Origin: Hyposmocoma kahamanoa
Taxonomy: Eukaryota; Arthropoda; Insecta; Lepidoptera; Cosmopterigidae
NCBI RefSeq assembly: GCF_003589595.1
Contig: NW_020654422.1
Coordinates: 16,459,885-16,523,884, forward strand
Reading direction: 5' to 3'
Length of the DNA: 64,000 nucleotides
Shown: in pieces, positions 11,546 through 21,832 of the stretch
How positions within the stretch are numbered: position 1 is the stretch's first letter
Layout of the letters: each line of letters begins with the position of its first letter
Notes under the pieces: generated by a model
Database searches by the model: none
Seen by the model: the letters and a program-made list of their open reading frames with translations, nothing else
What the model was told of the DNA's origin: nothing
Program-made: the position numbers and the translations under genes

Positions 11546-13149
11546 ATTATTTATAATTTATTTCATTTCATTATAATTTATTAGACAGGTACCACAATTT
11601 ATCAACTTGAATAATTTTTGTTACAAAATCTGTTGGCTCGATAAATATCAGAGCTAAAAAGCACGTCCCTTCACTAAAATTAAAAAATAAAATAGTCCAG
11701 GAAGTATTGCATTTTTTGTCTATGGGTCGGAGGCATGCTTAAGTCAAAAGTTGAATAAATGTTTGGACGGAGTATAACGGTACTTCACTTCACGTTATAG
11801 CAGTGCTATGTGACGTTACGTAGAACGCGCGTTTGTTTTTATAGGCTACTTGACGTGATATGATCAGCCCATCTCAGATTGTTGAGAACTACGTGATTAA
11901 ATAGCCATTAGGGTTGTTCAACCCCAAATATTGTACTTAAATATTTACTTATGCGTGGGGTTGAATAGCCAAATACATGGCAAGAAAGGTATTCAAGCTA
12001 TGTATATTTCCAGGTGTATACTAAGAGGTCGAAATTGTCTGGAACAAGCAGGTCTACAATTAAGGAGCCTTGGCTCGATTTTCCCGGCATGGAACGAATT
12101 TCCGCGGCTATCTCAAATCGTAGTCCGGCTTATGTTGGCTCAATAGACAACGTGGCTTTATTTAGAGGTTGGGTATTCTAGATTTCTATTTTGTTGAACA
12201 AGGCCGATGGTGCATTTCTTATGATTATGAAATATTTAAATATAAGGTAATCTGGGAGAGACTGATACTAAGTAATGAAGCTGTATTTGCCTTCTTGTTT
12301 TTTGTTGTTGGTTGCTTTATGGAATTGTCAGTACTACTTATCTCGTAAGAAACATAAATTTTCCATCATTTTTTAAACGTAATTTTTTAAACTCCTGCTC
12401 GTTCACTGTGCTAACTTCCCTGACAAGAACGAGCAAAAAATTGCTGTCAAATAAACTTAAATACTTTAAATCGAATTTGTGTGGAATGTGAGAACCATGT
12501 CGTCTTTCCATACATTTTAACCTAACACGTAGTTTTTAATTTAGTAATATGACTTTTCAATTAAAATACTCTTAATGAAGGTTTTAAACTCAGGAAATGA
12601 TAATCTTAATTATATGTTCCTATAATTAAGTTCCATGTTTATATGTTATGTTGGAATTTTATTGTAAAAACGTATACGATTCCTCATAAAAGAACCGCTT
12701 AAACTTTTGTAAAACGAAATCGTGGTACCATATGTTTGGACTTAGTTCTAAGGTTAATGTTACGGATGTGTTCTTTCTTAATGAAATTATGTATATTTTT
12801 ATGAGCATACAAAATCCGTTACATCCGCTAACAAGCCCGTACGGAGTTCAATCTGAGACAGTTTAGACTGCTTTAATTAGTTTCGAATGTGAGAGAACTA
12901 ACGCTAAGTTTCTACATAACACTGTTTCCAATCTTTACGAGTTGCCTCGCATCATTTATTTACAAGGCTTGCGCTGCCCGGTTTAATTTATTTAAAGGGG
13001 TTACGAATTGTTACCAAAATGTGGTTGGGTATGTGAACTTATTCCATTTACTGTTTCAAATTTTAGCAAAGAAAATCTTGTAATTTTGCGTGGTGTTCAA
13101 ATTCGTAAAATCAAAAACATACTCTGTTCGCAGCTAGATGCAGAGCAGA
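11546..13149. other. no feature recognised
   Basis: AT-rich. A short inverted pair TGCTCGTTC / GAACGAGCA lies at about 12,398-12,435 and may be chance. Confidence 0.5.
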
Positions 13150-13447
13150 TTTAGCAGCCGTAGAGCTCCTTGGGAAAGAGTTCATCCGGGGAAGTACTGC
13201 CACCATATCTATTTCTACCATCAAGCAGTAATGTGAGCATTACTGTGTTTCAGTTTCGAAGGATAAGGGTGCTGGTGAAATTACAGGCACATGGGACTTG
13301 TCAAACTCAGGGAGGCGGGCGCAGTGGCAGTGTTCCTCAGATCTTTGCGAATTAAAGCTATGAGTGGCACTGGAACTGCCAAGTATAGGCGTGTCGCTTA
13401 CCACCAGATGCACGACGTGTCAGTCCGGCCTTTTGCTATCATAAAAT
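13150..13447 (+). repeat. repeat A copy 4
   Basis: Near complete: TTTAGCAGCCGTAGAGCTCC, AGTTCATCCGGGGAAGTACT, AAGCAGTAATGTGAGCATTA, GCGATTTAAAG-like GCGAATTAAAGCTATGAGTG, and a tail GCTATCATAAAATT. Both family hairpins are recognisable. Confidence 0.85.
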
Positions 13448-13744
13448 TGTATTTACGTTGGACATCTTCATCTTCGAGGGCTCTAAGGGAGAGAGTTGTT
13501 ACTATGTCTAAAAACCTATCTAAACAAATTCTTGTAATTGATAACAAATAGAGTCTAAATTAATGTACTATTTCTTAAGTATTAATGCTCATAAGTATTT
13601 TTAATGTTTTATTAAACTATGTAAGCTTGTGTAAAATAGATCCGATGAATTCTATTATCTGTATCTGTGTTAGCACATAGCATTATATATAATATAATAA
13701 ATTGTGTTGTCATATACTACACAGTTGGCGGGTAGGTTGATTGA

Positions 13745-14085
13745 CGGTTTTTTTAATAAAAAAATAAGTATGCATTTGACTTCTATCTCAACTCCATCTC
13801 ACCTGATGGAAAGTGATGATGAGATCGACGATGGAGCGTGCACACGTGAATAACGCCTACATTCTCACCGTGAAAAGGTCCAAGTTATAGCGTTTAGGGA
13901 ATAAGTCTGCAAGCAGGGAATGGTCCTCCATAGTCGTTCACCATATAAATGTGGAAGCGGAACGTAGTTCTTGAGATGCACTTAACACAGGGATGGAACC
14001 CCAGCCTACTCTCCCGATAATGGAAAGGGGAAGGTGGAATTAAATTGTGCAATTTCCTCGCACACTCTCCGTTGTTAGAAACACG
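13745..14085 (-). mobile_element. 3' end of Jockey-like LINE
   Basis: Read on the minus strand this matches the last ~330 bp of the 36.5-kb element: GGAGAGTGTGCGAGGAAATT (compare the HGECAMEL region), the run CGCTTCCACATTTATATGG, and the UTR motif CACTTTCCATCAGGTGAGAT. It ends with a T-rich tail at about 13755. It is 5'-truncated with no intact frame. Confidence 0.8.
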
Positions 14086-14408
14086 TTAAAAGTATGAAAC
14101 TTACTCACATACCTGAGCAAAAACGATTATCCAAGTCCAATAAATATTAAGTATAAATATGTAACAAATAATACGAATAGAATAGAATATATCATTTTAT
14201 GAGCAATATATCATTTATCATTGTTATTAACGATAATTATCGAGTATATAACCAGAATTAAGGGTCATCCATCTCTGGTAACTCATCACGCAAACGGGTC
14301 TTATATCATTTTAAATATTAACTCTCGTTTGCGCTGAAATCACAAATTAGAAAGCTGAAATAATACAGCGCCAACAACTTACCTGCGTGTACGTCTCCGT
14401 ATATTCTT

Positions 14409-14476
14409 CAGCCCCCCATTGTTACAGATATTATCTTTATTGTAATAAAGATAATATCTGTAACAATGGGGGGCTG
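14409..14476. repeat. perfect 68-bp palindrome
   Basis: A 33-base arm starting CAGCCCCCCATTGTTACAGA is followed by two bases (GT, 14,442-14,443) and then its exact reverse complement, ending TGTAACAATGGGGGGCTG. All 33 pairs match and the symmetry stops sharply at both borders. No copy elsewhere in the window. It could be a very small MITE, the tip of a larger fold-back, or an assembly artefact. Confidence 0.9.
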
Positions 14477-15082
14477 TTCCATTCGGTGGTGTGGGAAAAA
14501 GAGGCAAAACATCTAATTACAAAACAAACGAAATTACATTTCATCGGTAATTAAATATTAAATAAGTAATTATTAAATTTTCGTCCAATATAGCAAAGCT
14601 CAAGTTTAACTGATCGATTTGAAGTGAAACAATTAACGACACCTGTCAATTGTTTCGAATTCGGGCTGGCCTATCGGAGCGCAGTTGATTGATGATTTGG
14701 CAGAATAGTTTTCAAACAAATTAGATGACATTTCATCTCTATGTCTGGTTATACACTCAATGACGATAATTAACATATCAATGTACGGCTTTTTGCCGTT
14801 TTACGGCCGTTTGTTCGGTTGTTGGGTACTCAAAATAGGTTATCAGCCAACCTGTGAGGCCGCGTGATAAACCATCGTAGTGTTTTGTTTCTTTAAAAAT
14901 ATAAATTTTTTGAGTTTACGTTTTACATCAATTACTGTGACTTAAAACTAGTAATGAGCATCTGTATTTTGTGTTAAGATTATATCCAAATAATTAAAAG
15001 TTATATGCGTCCTACAGTATACATTATAGAAGAAACAACTACTTGACTGTGATTAGAAATTTAGACCAAATGCGTACGCTGA

Positions 15083-15215
15083 TGATCACAATAATAACAA
15101 TGCACACATTCATAGCCTCGCACCAAGGAAACCCTGTGCGCGGGTACCGCGGACATACACAGACAATACAAATTACACCCAAACTCACATTTGACCTCTG
15201 TGTGGCAGTAAAAAA
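15083..15215 (-). mobile_element. SINE-1 partial copy
   Basis: Antisense: ATGCACACATTCATAGCCTC, GAAACCCTGTGCGCGGGTAC, CAAATTACACCCAAACTCAC and GACCTCTGTGTGGCAGT. The central part and the box A side of the head are missing. Confidence 0.7.
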
Positions 15216-15711
15216 AATGCAGTATTCTTTTAAGGGACTCTTTACATTTATTTACATAGAATCGCGTTGAGCCGGTCTGAAAAATCTTTATGTCCATGCA
15301 ATATGAGCGAAAAAGAGGTTGCGCGTTTCGCTAACGCTCGGATCGCCGCCCGACGCGAAATGCACAATTTAATGTAGTTTTCGTTATTTATTATAAGAGC
15401 GAAAATGGATGGATGCGTTAAGACTCGATACTACCTCAGCTCGAGTTAAAACTTTTTCCCGTACTAATACGGTTCATTTTACTTAGGTCGAGCGTCAAGG
15501 ACACTGGTTTTATTTCAGAATTTATGTTTTTACAAACTAAATTAAAGTCATTTGTAAAATGTTTATTGTTTAATATATGTGTTCTATTCATTTCAGTTGA
15601 TGTAAAAAAATCATTGTTAAATTTACATATGTAAAGTACCTATTGAATACAATATAATAATCATTTTAAAACCTATTGCTATAATAATTTTAAATAAAAT
15701 AAAAGCAGTTA

Positions 15712-16690
15712 ATGCATTATGAAACATCGCTCATTGTGCTGTCTTTTGTTTTATTGGTGAATCCCAAAAAGTTGCAGGCAATGATTGTGGGAAGTAGGCA
15801 TATGAGTGGCATGTTAGATCTGGATTCTATCCCATCTATAACGTATAATTACACACCTGTTACATATGCTACTACTGCAACTAATCTTGGCTTGCTTTTA
15901 GAATGTAATTTGGTTTGGACTCCACATGCTAATGAAGCCAGTCGACAAGTCCATTTCTCCTTGCACTCACTTAAGAGCCTACAAAACGTTTTACCTTTAA
16001 AAACCAAGATATGTTTAGCTCAATCTCTTATTTTGTCCCTCTTAGACTATGCTGATTCTGCTGCTAAATAAGCTTGAACGATTGCAACACCGATGTATAA
16101 GGTTCATCTTTGGGCTTCGTAAATATAATCAAATTTCATATTTCCGCAGTCAGCTCAAATGGCTTCCCATCTGTCTCCGCAGGAATTTGCATAATGTGTT
16201 CATTCTTTATAATATTTTGTATAACACTGTGTTTCCCGAGTACCTGAAAGAGCGTTTCAGTTTTCAGATCCCAAGATAAACCCTGTCGCTCTCTTGTTAG
16301 GTCCCGGTTATCTTTTCCATCATTCAATTCCGGTTTCTATTCTCAGTCCTTCACTGTTCATGCGGTCAGGCATTGGAATGCACTTTTTACGCACTTTTTT
16401 CACATATTACTTTTCACGAAAGTAAATCGTTAGCTATTTTTAAAGTGAGAGTTAAAGAGGATTATTTATTTACTATTCCATCCATATCTTAGATATTGTT
16501 TTTCTACTACATTTTTTTATTTTGTTGGCAACGTAAGCCAGTTCTTTTAGTTATAGTGTCCTGTATTTAGGTCTGCAAGAAGAAATTTCTATTACAAATA
16601 AGCAGAACCTTGTGTTCGTATTTTTCTTGTATTAATTGTGACTTTTTGTATTTTTTCCTGTATAATAAACTATTAAATAAGGACATAAAT
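15712..16690 (+). pseudogene. Jockey-like LINE, RT C-terminus and 3' UTR
   Basis: A 5'-truncated non-LTR retrotransposon. The first frame (about 15745-16071) reads VNPKKLQAMIVGSRHMSG through LGLLLECNLVWTPHANEASR and SLHSLKSLQNVLPLKTK to LDYADS. A frameshift near 16060 leads to LNKLERLQHRCIRFIFGLRK and WLPICLRRNLH (to about 16279). The tail then shows SLAIFKVRVKEDYL in another frame, ending at a TAG near 16491, followed by AT-rich 3' UTR. The palm domain with YADD is missing. The NPKKLQ and LGLLL...WTPH signatures are those of the thumb/connection region of Jockey-type elements. It is a different subfamily from the 36.5-kb copy. Confidence 0.8.
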
Positions 16691-16845
16691 AAAAATTATA
16701 ACTTTATTGCAAAATATACAAAAATAAGTACAGACATGTGGCTAGCTCTCAAATCGTATCCGAATCCGAATCAAACGTTTAACTCGAATCTTCTAAATAG
16801 CTCGAAAAGCGCCCTTCGATTACAATCGAACGATTCAGTTAAAAT

Positions 16846-17039
16846 CAGGGGGTCTACTCTCGATCTCCGTCCGACATCCGTCCGAAACAATTAGTGTCAA
16901 ATAAGTAATATTCGACAAAATTAAAATACAAGTATCCAGTCTGAAGCTTCATTCGCATCACGCGTCTTTTCATTTGGTCAAGTATTGCTTATTTGGCAGT
17001 AATTTTTTCGAATGAATGTCGGACGGAGTAGACCCCCTG
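16846..17039. mobile_element. TIR element M (~195 bp)
   Basis: Ends are CAGGGGGTCTACTC at both termini (inverted), with the match continuing through CGTCCGACAT, AATTA and CAAATAAG for about 80 bp. The flanks are AAT on both sides, possibly a 3-bp duplication. No coding capacity. A half copy is at 48,117-48,195. Confidence 0.75.
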
Positions 17040-17114
17040 AATCGGGGTAAAGGTCCCTAGATTAACTAAGGGTTAGTTACACAATAGAAACACAATAAAT
17101 AAAAACTAACAATA

Positions 17115-17430
17115 CTATGCGACGGCGTCATGCAGTCGCATCCAATGAGCGAACATCAGCGAGTCCCAGCGTGCGGACAATGCGCTTGGGATGCAGTTGT
17201 TGCTGTCGCGCAGGCGACACAGCGTCGAGGCGTACCTCTTGCGCATGACGGCTGCAAACCCGTCTGTGTACGCCTCTGCAAACATATCCGAGGCGTTGCA
17301 GTAATGCGGCAGCCCCAGCAACACTCGCAACGCGTTGTTGTATTGTACGCGCAGGCCGTTGCATGTCCTTCGCGTATAATCGACCCACAGATTGCACGTG
17401 CAAAAAGACTGACAATAAACTTTTAAAAGT
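17115..17430 (-). pseudogene. LINE reverse transcriptase C-terminal fragment
   Basis: On the minus strand the frame reads LKVYCQSFCTCNLWVDYT, then RVQYNNALRVLLGLP and SDMFAEAYTDGFAAVMRKR, the typical C-terminal end of an insect non-LTR reverse transcriptase. No catalytic domain is present. A fragment of the same family (MFVEARIDVFIAIMRKK) is at 21.1 kb. The clade was not determined. The 3' flank was not resolved. It lies about 75 bp downstream of TIR element M. Confidence 0.7.
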
Positions 17431-17764
17431 GTAATCTTTACTAATTGTCTTATACAGTACACAAACCTGTTGTGGACCAACATACACGTATTACAAAGAA
17501 CAGTCAACGTACGTTCCCTCTCGATGTCGATGTTGTCCGAAAGAAAAATTCACTGTTATTTTTTTTTATAGGATACTGTATTTCTACTGGACTATTATTA
17601 TTTCCTACTTATTTTTATTGGCTTTGACAAAATATTTGAGTAAATTCTTTGTTTTGTATAGATGTTCAAAAATAGACGTGTAATCTTTCTTCAGAACACT
17701 ATTTTACGAGTTTTTGAATGACGATTGTAAATAATTATCATTATTATAATAATTGTAACATAAA

Positions 17765-17768
<4 letters not shown>

Positions 17769-17813
<45 letters not shown>

Positions 17814-17933
17814 NNNNNNNNNNNNNNNNNNNNNNNNNNNNNNNNNNNNNNNNNNNNNNNNNNNNNNNNNNNNNNNNNNNNNNNNNNNNNNNNNNNNNNN
17901 NNNNNNNNNNNNNTATATATATATATATATATA
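17769..17933. other. TA microsatellite with 100-N assembly gap
   Basis: A TA run from about 17,769, then N from 17,814 to 17,913 (exactly 100, the usual placeholder for unknown size), then TA again to 17,933. The true length is unknown. Apparent reading frames through the Ns are meaningless. Confidence 0.95.
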
Positions 17934-18224
17934 TGTCGGATGCTTGTCAAGGTTAGTGGCCTAATTCAAAATAGTTTAGTATTTGACTTATTACCAATGA
18001 TCTTATATTGCTTATTACTGAGATTTGTTAAAAAATGCTGAATTTTACTTTGAATGGGACACCGAGCTTTTGACTGGTTAAAATAATGACATGACAACGT
18101 TGAGAGGGATTGTGATATATCAGTTTTGCGCGACAGCTGCGCCTCAGGTTTTTTAAACAATTTTCCTGGTGAATTAAATGCGTTTGAGAAATGCCAGATT
18201 TCGAGAAAGTTATAAATAATATTA

Positions 18225-19505
18225 GGGGTTAAAGTATGAAATTGCCGTTTTATTGCAATAGGTTCTTTGAATTTTCATAGAATCTTCATGGTTTGAGGTT
18301 TTCGAATGAAACTTTTTTCAAATGGTTTCTGTGATCTTTTTTTTTTTTAAATTTGAAACATTTGAATATCGACTTTCAATTGTTTTTGTTATTCAATTTA
18401 GACAAGAAAGATGGATACTGCGAAAATTCGAGTGATTTTGGAATACGAGTTCCGACGCGGAACTAACGCGGCAGAAACAGCCCGCAATATCAATGCTGCG
18501 TTTGGAGAGGGGTCTACTAATGAACGCACCGTGCGATTTTGGTTTAAACGCTTTCGTGATGGAAATTTCGACTTAAAGAACGAGTCACGAGGAAGACCGC
18601 CCACACAGGTGAATAACGATGAATTAAGAGAGATAGTGGAAGCCGATCCTAGTCAAACTACCCAAGAATTAGCGGCATGGTTTAACGTTACCTTACCCAC
18701 AATATTGACTCACTTGCGTCAAATCAATAAAATAAAAAAATACGAAAAATGGGTGCCTCATGATTTGACTGATCTGCAGAAAGAAACGCGTGTTGAAACT
18801 TGTGTTGCCTTGTTGAACCGGTACAGAAATGAAGGAATATTGGATCGAATTGTAACATGTGATGAAAAGTGGATTCTTTATGATAACCGGAAAAGAAAAA
18901 TGCAATGGCTGACCCCAGGTCAAATGCCACAACAGTGTCCTAAAGCAAAACTTACCAATAAAAAGGTAATGGTAACTGTTTGGTGGTCTCAGCATGGTGT
19001 TATTCACTATAGTTTTCTCCGATCTGGTCAAGCAATAAAGGCAGATGTCTATTGTGCCGAACTCCGAATCATGTTGACAAAACTAGCAGTAAAACAGCCC
19101 CGACTCATGAATCGATCTTCACCATTATTGCTCCACGACAACGCGAGACCTCACACAGCACGAGAAACCATTTTGACCCTTCAGGAACTGCAGTTAGAAA
19201 CCATTCGTCATCCTCCGTATTCACCAGACCTTGCTCCAACGGACTACCATTTTTTTCGTGATTTGGACAATTATCTACGTGACAAGAAGTTTTCCTCCCA
19301 GGAGGCAGTACAAAATGCTTTCACACAGTTTGTGCAGTCTAGATCGTCGGAGTTCTATCGCAAAGGCATTAATAACCTTCCCATTAGATGGCAGCAATGT
19401 ATAGATAATAATGGCAACTATTTTGATTAAATAAATTTGTTAAAAATTTAAAAAATAAACAATTTAGATTTTCAGTACAAATCGGCAATTTCATACTTTA
19501 ACCCC
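18225..19505 (+). mobile_element. full-length mariner transposon with intact transposase
   Basis: A complete Tc1/mariner-superfamily element of 1,281 bp. Both ends carry the same inverted repeat, beginning GGGGTTAAAGTATGAAATTG and continuing CCG; the first 23 bases match perfectly and the match continues past one T/A difference. Each end is flanked by a TA dinucleotide (18223-18224 and 19506-19507), the standard mariner target duplication. The 5' untranslated part is about 186 bp and the 3' part about 75 bp. Matching ends, TA flanks and an unbroken reading frame suggest a young, possibly still mobile copy. It is the only element here that looks autonomous. Confidence 0.95.
18411..19430 (+). 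CDS. mariner transposase, D,D34D type, intact
   Basis: A 339-residue cut-and-paste DNA transposase, close to the usual ~345 residues of mariner. The N-terminal third (about 1-110) fits the paired helix-turn-helix DNA-binding region, with a GRPP linker at 61-64. The mariner signature WVPHDL is at 114-119 (family form WVPHEL). The catalytic triad reads TCDEKW (D151), HDNARPH (D243) and YSPDLAPTDYHFF (D278); 34 residues separate the last two, which defines D,D34D. There is no internal stop or frameshift. The ATG at 18411 is the first in frame and gives the expected N-terminal length. It should bind the flanking TIRs and act in the nucleus. Expression is unknown. The mariner subfamily was not assigned. 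Confidence 0.95.
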   Translation: MDTAKIRVILEYEFRRGTNAAETARNINAAFGEGSTNERTVRFWFKRFRDGNFDLKNESRGRPPTQVNNDELREIVEADPSQTTQELAAWFNVTLPTILTHLRQINKIKKYEKWVPHDLTDLQKETRVETCVALLNRYRNEGILDRIVTCDEKWILYDNRKRKMQWLTPGQMPQQCPKAKLTNKKVMVTVWWSQHGVIHYSFLRSGQAIKADVYCAELRIMLTKLAVKQPRLMNRSSPLLLHDNARPHTARETILTLQELQLETIRHPPYSPDLAPTDYHFFRDLDNYLRDKKFSSQEAVQNAFTQFVQSRSSEFYRKGINNLPIRWQQCIDNNGNYFD

Positions 19506-19687
19506 TATTATATATATAACAATAAATATATAAATAGTAATATTTTTTATTTATTTATTTGCAAACTTTACAGCTTTTTCCATTTTTTTATATTCTTAAA
19601 TCACATGCATTCTTAGCTATTTACAAAGTTAGTCATTTAAACAATTCATTTATAGTTACATTATAACTTTAAATTAATTTAAATTTA

Positions 19688-19912
19688 AACTGCCTCTGTA
19701 TCCGAACGATTATCATGCCGGACTGTTACGCAGAGGTCCCAGAAACTAGAGAAACCCTGTACCGCGAGTGCCATGGACACACACATAAACTACCACAAAT
19801 TACACTCGTACTCACGAGAGAAATAAATGTATAGGTCATACAAATATTTCTCCCGGCCCGGGACCTCTGCGTGGCAGTCCAGCATGGTAACCGTTCGGCC
19901 ATAGGGGCAGTA
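19688..19912. mobile_element. SINE-1 fold-back pair
   Basis: A plus-strand head (19,688-19,742: CTGCCTCTGTATCCGAACGA, GCCGGACTGTTACGCAGAGG) is directly followed by a nearly complete minus-strand copy (19,748-19,912: GAGTGCCATGGACACACACA, CAAATATTTCTCCCGGCCCG, GGTAACCGTTCGGCC). The two heads can pair. It lies about 180 bp downstream of the mariner. Confidence 0.8.
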
Positions 19913-20559
19913 TGTATTTTTGGTGTAGTTAAGATTAATAATCGTATTATTTATTTAGTAAATATTTAATATATTATTTGAATATTTATGTCATTGTAAA
20001 TTTACTGGGTTTGATGCCAATATTTTCTTTTCTTGTATCTATGTGTTACCTTGGATTTCCGGGTCAACCATAAATGGGAAAAACTTAATAAAAGCTGCTT
20101 CCTGCAAAAAAATACGTTTTCAATAAGTTTACTTTGCAATTATTTGGCAATCGATGCTTTTATATATAAACGCATATGAATGTGGGTAAACATGATAAAT
20201 TCCATTTCATGTGTACATTTTATTAGGGTGACCGCTGGAACCAATTCCAATCCAACAGTTTGAAGGTTAGAAAAGCAACTTCCTATCGATAATACTATAA
20301 AATAAACTTTAGTTCACCAGAGCAGTCTTGCGGTAAACCGGACGCGTTGCCAGTGCGAGCTAAAAATACTTTAAAGGATGGAAAGATAATAACAGTATGC
20401 GGTAAACGTAAAGCTTATTAAAACGTGACGTCGAAAACTTCATTTCTTATTTAGTACTGGGCCTTAACTTTGGGATATGTAGACACCTACTGTGCTCTGC
20501 GCGTACAATATAATAATAAAACTAATATCTAAGGCTCAATTTATGTAGCGGCGGAAAGG

Positions 20560-21090
20560 AATGGAAGGGACTTTTTGTAACGGTATTGTACATAGCATAA
20601 TGAACTTTATGGTCAATTGTGTAACGTACAATCTAGATACTAGCCAAAATCTTCCGCGGAATGCGCGAGCAATCTGGAGCAAGCGCGAGAAAGAAGATTT
20701 TAGCTCTTCATAAGGTATTTAATTAATAACTTTTGTAGCCATAGTGAAAAATAAAGAGGTTTGCATTAATATTTATGCATATAGATTTCACCCCCTCAGT
20801 CAACAGTTACTTACTATAAGACCCGTAAAGGGCCCGAAACATCAGTTTGTTTGAAAAAACAAATATACGCGATTTAAATCTGGAAGAGTCATTTCATGTT
20901 TATAGTCAATTGTGTAATGTACAAACTAGATGCGAGCCAAAATCTTTCTCGGAATACGCGAGCATTCTCGAGCATGCGCGAGAATTCCGCGGAATGTTTC
21001 GGCTGGTATCTAGTTTACATTACACTATTGACCATAAAGTTCATTGTGCTTTGTACAATACCGTTACAAAATTTTTGTTTTTATTCTGTT
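20560..21090. repeat. palindromic repeat cluster H
   Basis: Three arms of one sequence: 20,572-20,700 (plus: TTTTTGTAACGGTATTGTAC, AATGAACTTTATGGTCAATT), 20,895-20,985 (plus: GTCAATTGTGTAATGTACAA, ACTAGATGCGAGCCAAAATC) and 20,985-21,090 (minus: ATCTAGTTTACATTACACTA, GACCATAAAGTTCATTGTGC). The last two form a perfect-like centre around ATTCTCGAGCATGCGCGAGAAT. Repeat C lies between the first and second arms. Confidence 0.7.
20728..20880 (+). repeat. repeat C copy
   Basis: Family signature: AACTTTTGTAGCCATAGTGA, GGTTTGCATTAATATT, then CGTAAAGGGCCCGAAACATC, GTTTGTTT and ATATACGCGATTTAAATC. The normal GACCATGGGACC block is altered here. It is flanked by pieces of palindromic cluster H. Confidence 0.65.
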
Positions 21091-21110
21091 CCGTCGTAAT
21101 ACAAATTGAG

Positions 21111-21240
21111 TCTAACAGCGCGTCGGGGATGTTTGTCGAAGCCCGTATAGATGTTTTCATCGCGATCATGCGTAAAAAGGTAGAAATGCAGATTGCAATG
21201 CAGCACCAACAGAATCCTGAAAACGATTGCGGACAGATGT
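21111..21240 (+). pseudogene. LINE reverse transcriptase C-terminal fragment
   Basis: The translated stretch SNSASGMFVEARIDVFIAIM corresponds to the SDMFAEAYTDGFAAVMRKR segment of the minus-strand fragment at 17.1-17.4 kb. Only about 40 codons are recognisable. It directly follows the inverted-repeat cluster H and belongs to no functional frame. The longer apparent ORF starting at 20847 is a chance fusion of repeat C, repeat H and this fragment. Confidence 0.55.
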
Positions 21241-21404
21241 AAGAGTATTAGCCCTAGAGTAGTATAAAAACCGTATTCGGAACTAAAGGTTTCGGAACGG
21301 TTATATTATGCTCTCTTTTGTCTTTGTAAATAAATTACTTATGTCCGAAATAAATAATTTATTTAAGAAACGAAATTATTTTTCGGACCTAACTCGCATT
21401 TATT

Positions 21405-21505
21405 TTTCGGTCACAGCTGATAAAGACCTATGGGACCTGTAAAGGGTCCGAAACGTTGGTTTGTTTAAAAAAAGAAATATATACGATCTAAAAAATCTAA
21501 AGATT
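21405..21505 (+). repeat. repeat C copy with inverted start
   Basis: Starts GGTCACAGCTGATAAAGACC, which is the reverse orientation of the C segment CTTTATCAGCTGTGACC, then continues in normal orientation: GGGACCTGTAAAGGGTCCGA and AACGTTGGTTTGTTT. This marks a fold-back junction in the repeat. Confidence 0.6.
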
Positions 21506-21542
21506 CCAAAAATAAGTGTGTGTAACTTACTTTTTTACATAG

Positions 21543-21832
21543 ATTTTTTTTGTAATAATATTAAGTGACGGGACGAACATTTAGTGCGCCTGATGGCTAC
21601 ATGCCTTTTCTTTGTCCACAACAGTGATACTTAGAGCTTTAAATTGCAAAGATGTGAGGGCCACTGCCACTGCGCCCGTCACTCTGAGACGTAAGTTGAC
21701 AAGTCCCATTCTTGTAATTTCACCAGCACCCTTACCCTTCAAAACCGGAACACAGTAATTCTGACATTACTGCTTGGCGGCAAAAATAGATAAGGTGGCA
21801 GTACTTCCCTGGACGAACTTTTTCACAGGGTT
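21543..21832 (-). repeat. repeat A copy 5
   Basis: Antisense, near complete: TAATATTAAGTGACGGGACG, GAGCTTTAAATTGCAAAGAT, AAGTTGACAAGTCCCATTCT, CCTTCAAAACCGGAACACAG, ATTACTGCTTGGCGGC and CTTCCCTGGACGAACTTTTT. Confidence 0.85.

Noticed and set aside
17718..18041. ORFs crossing the N gap
   Set aside because: They consist of TA repeat translated as YIYI and unknown bases.
20847..21242. 131-residue ORF
   Set aside because: A chance fusion of repeat C, palindrome H and a LINE fragment.
21418..21470. Hammerhead ribozyme (CTGATAAAG ... CCGAAACG)
   Set aside because: The order resembles CUGANGA-stem-GAAA, but extra bases separate CTGATAAAG from the GGACC/GGTCC stem. The CTGATAAAG part comes from a reversed piece of repeat C, and other C copies lack it.
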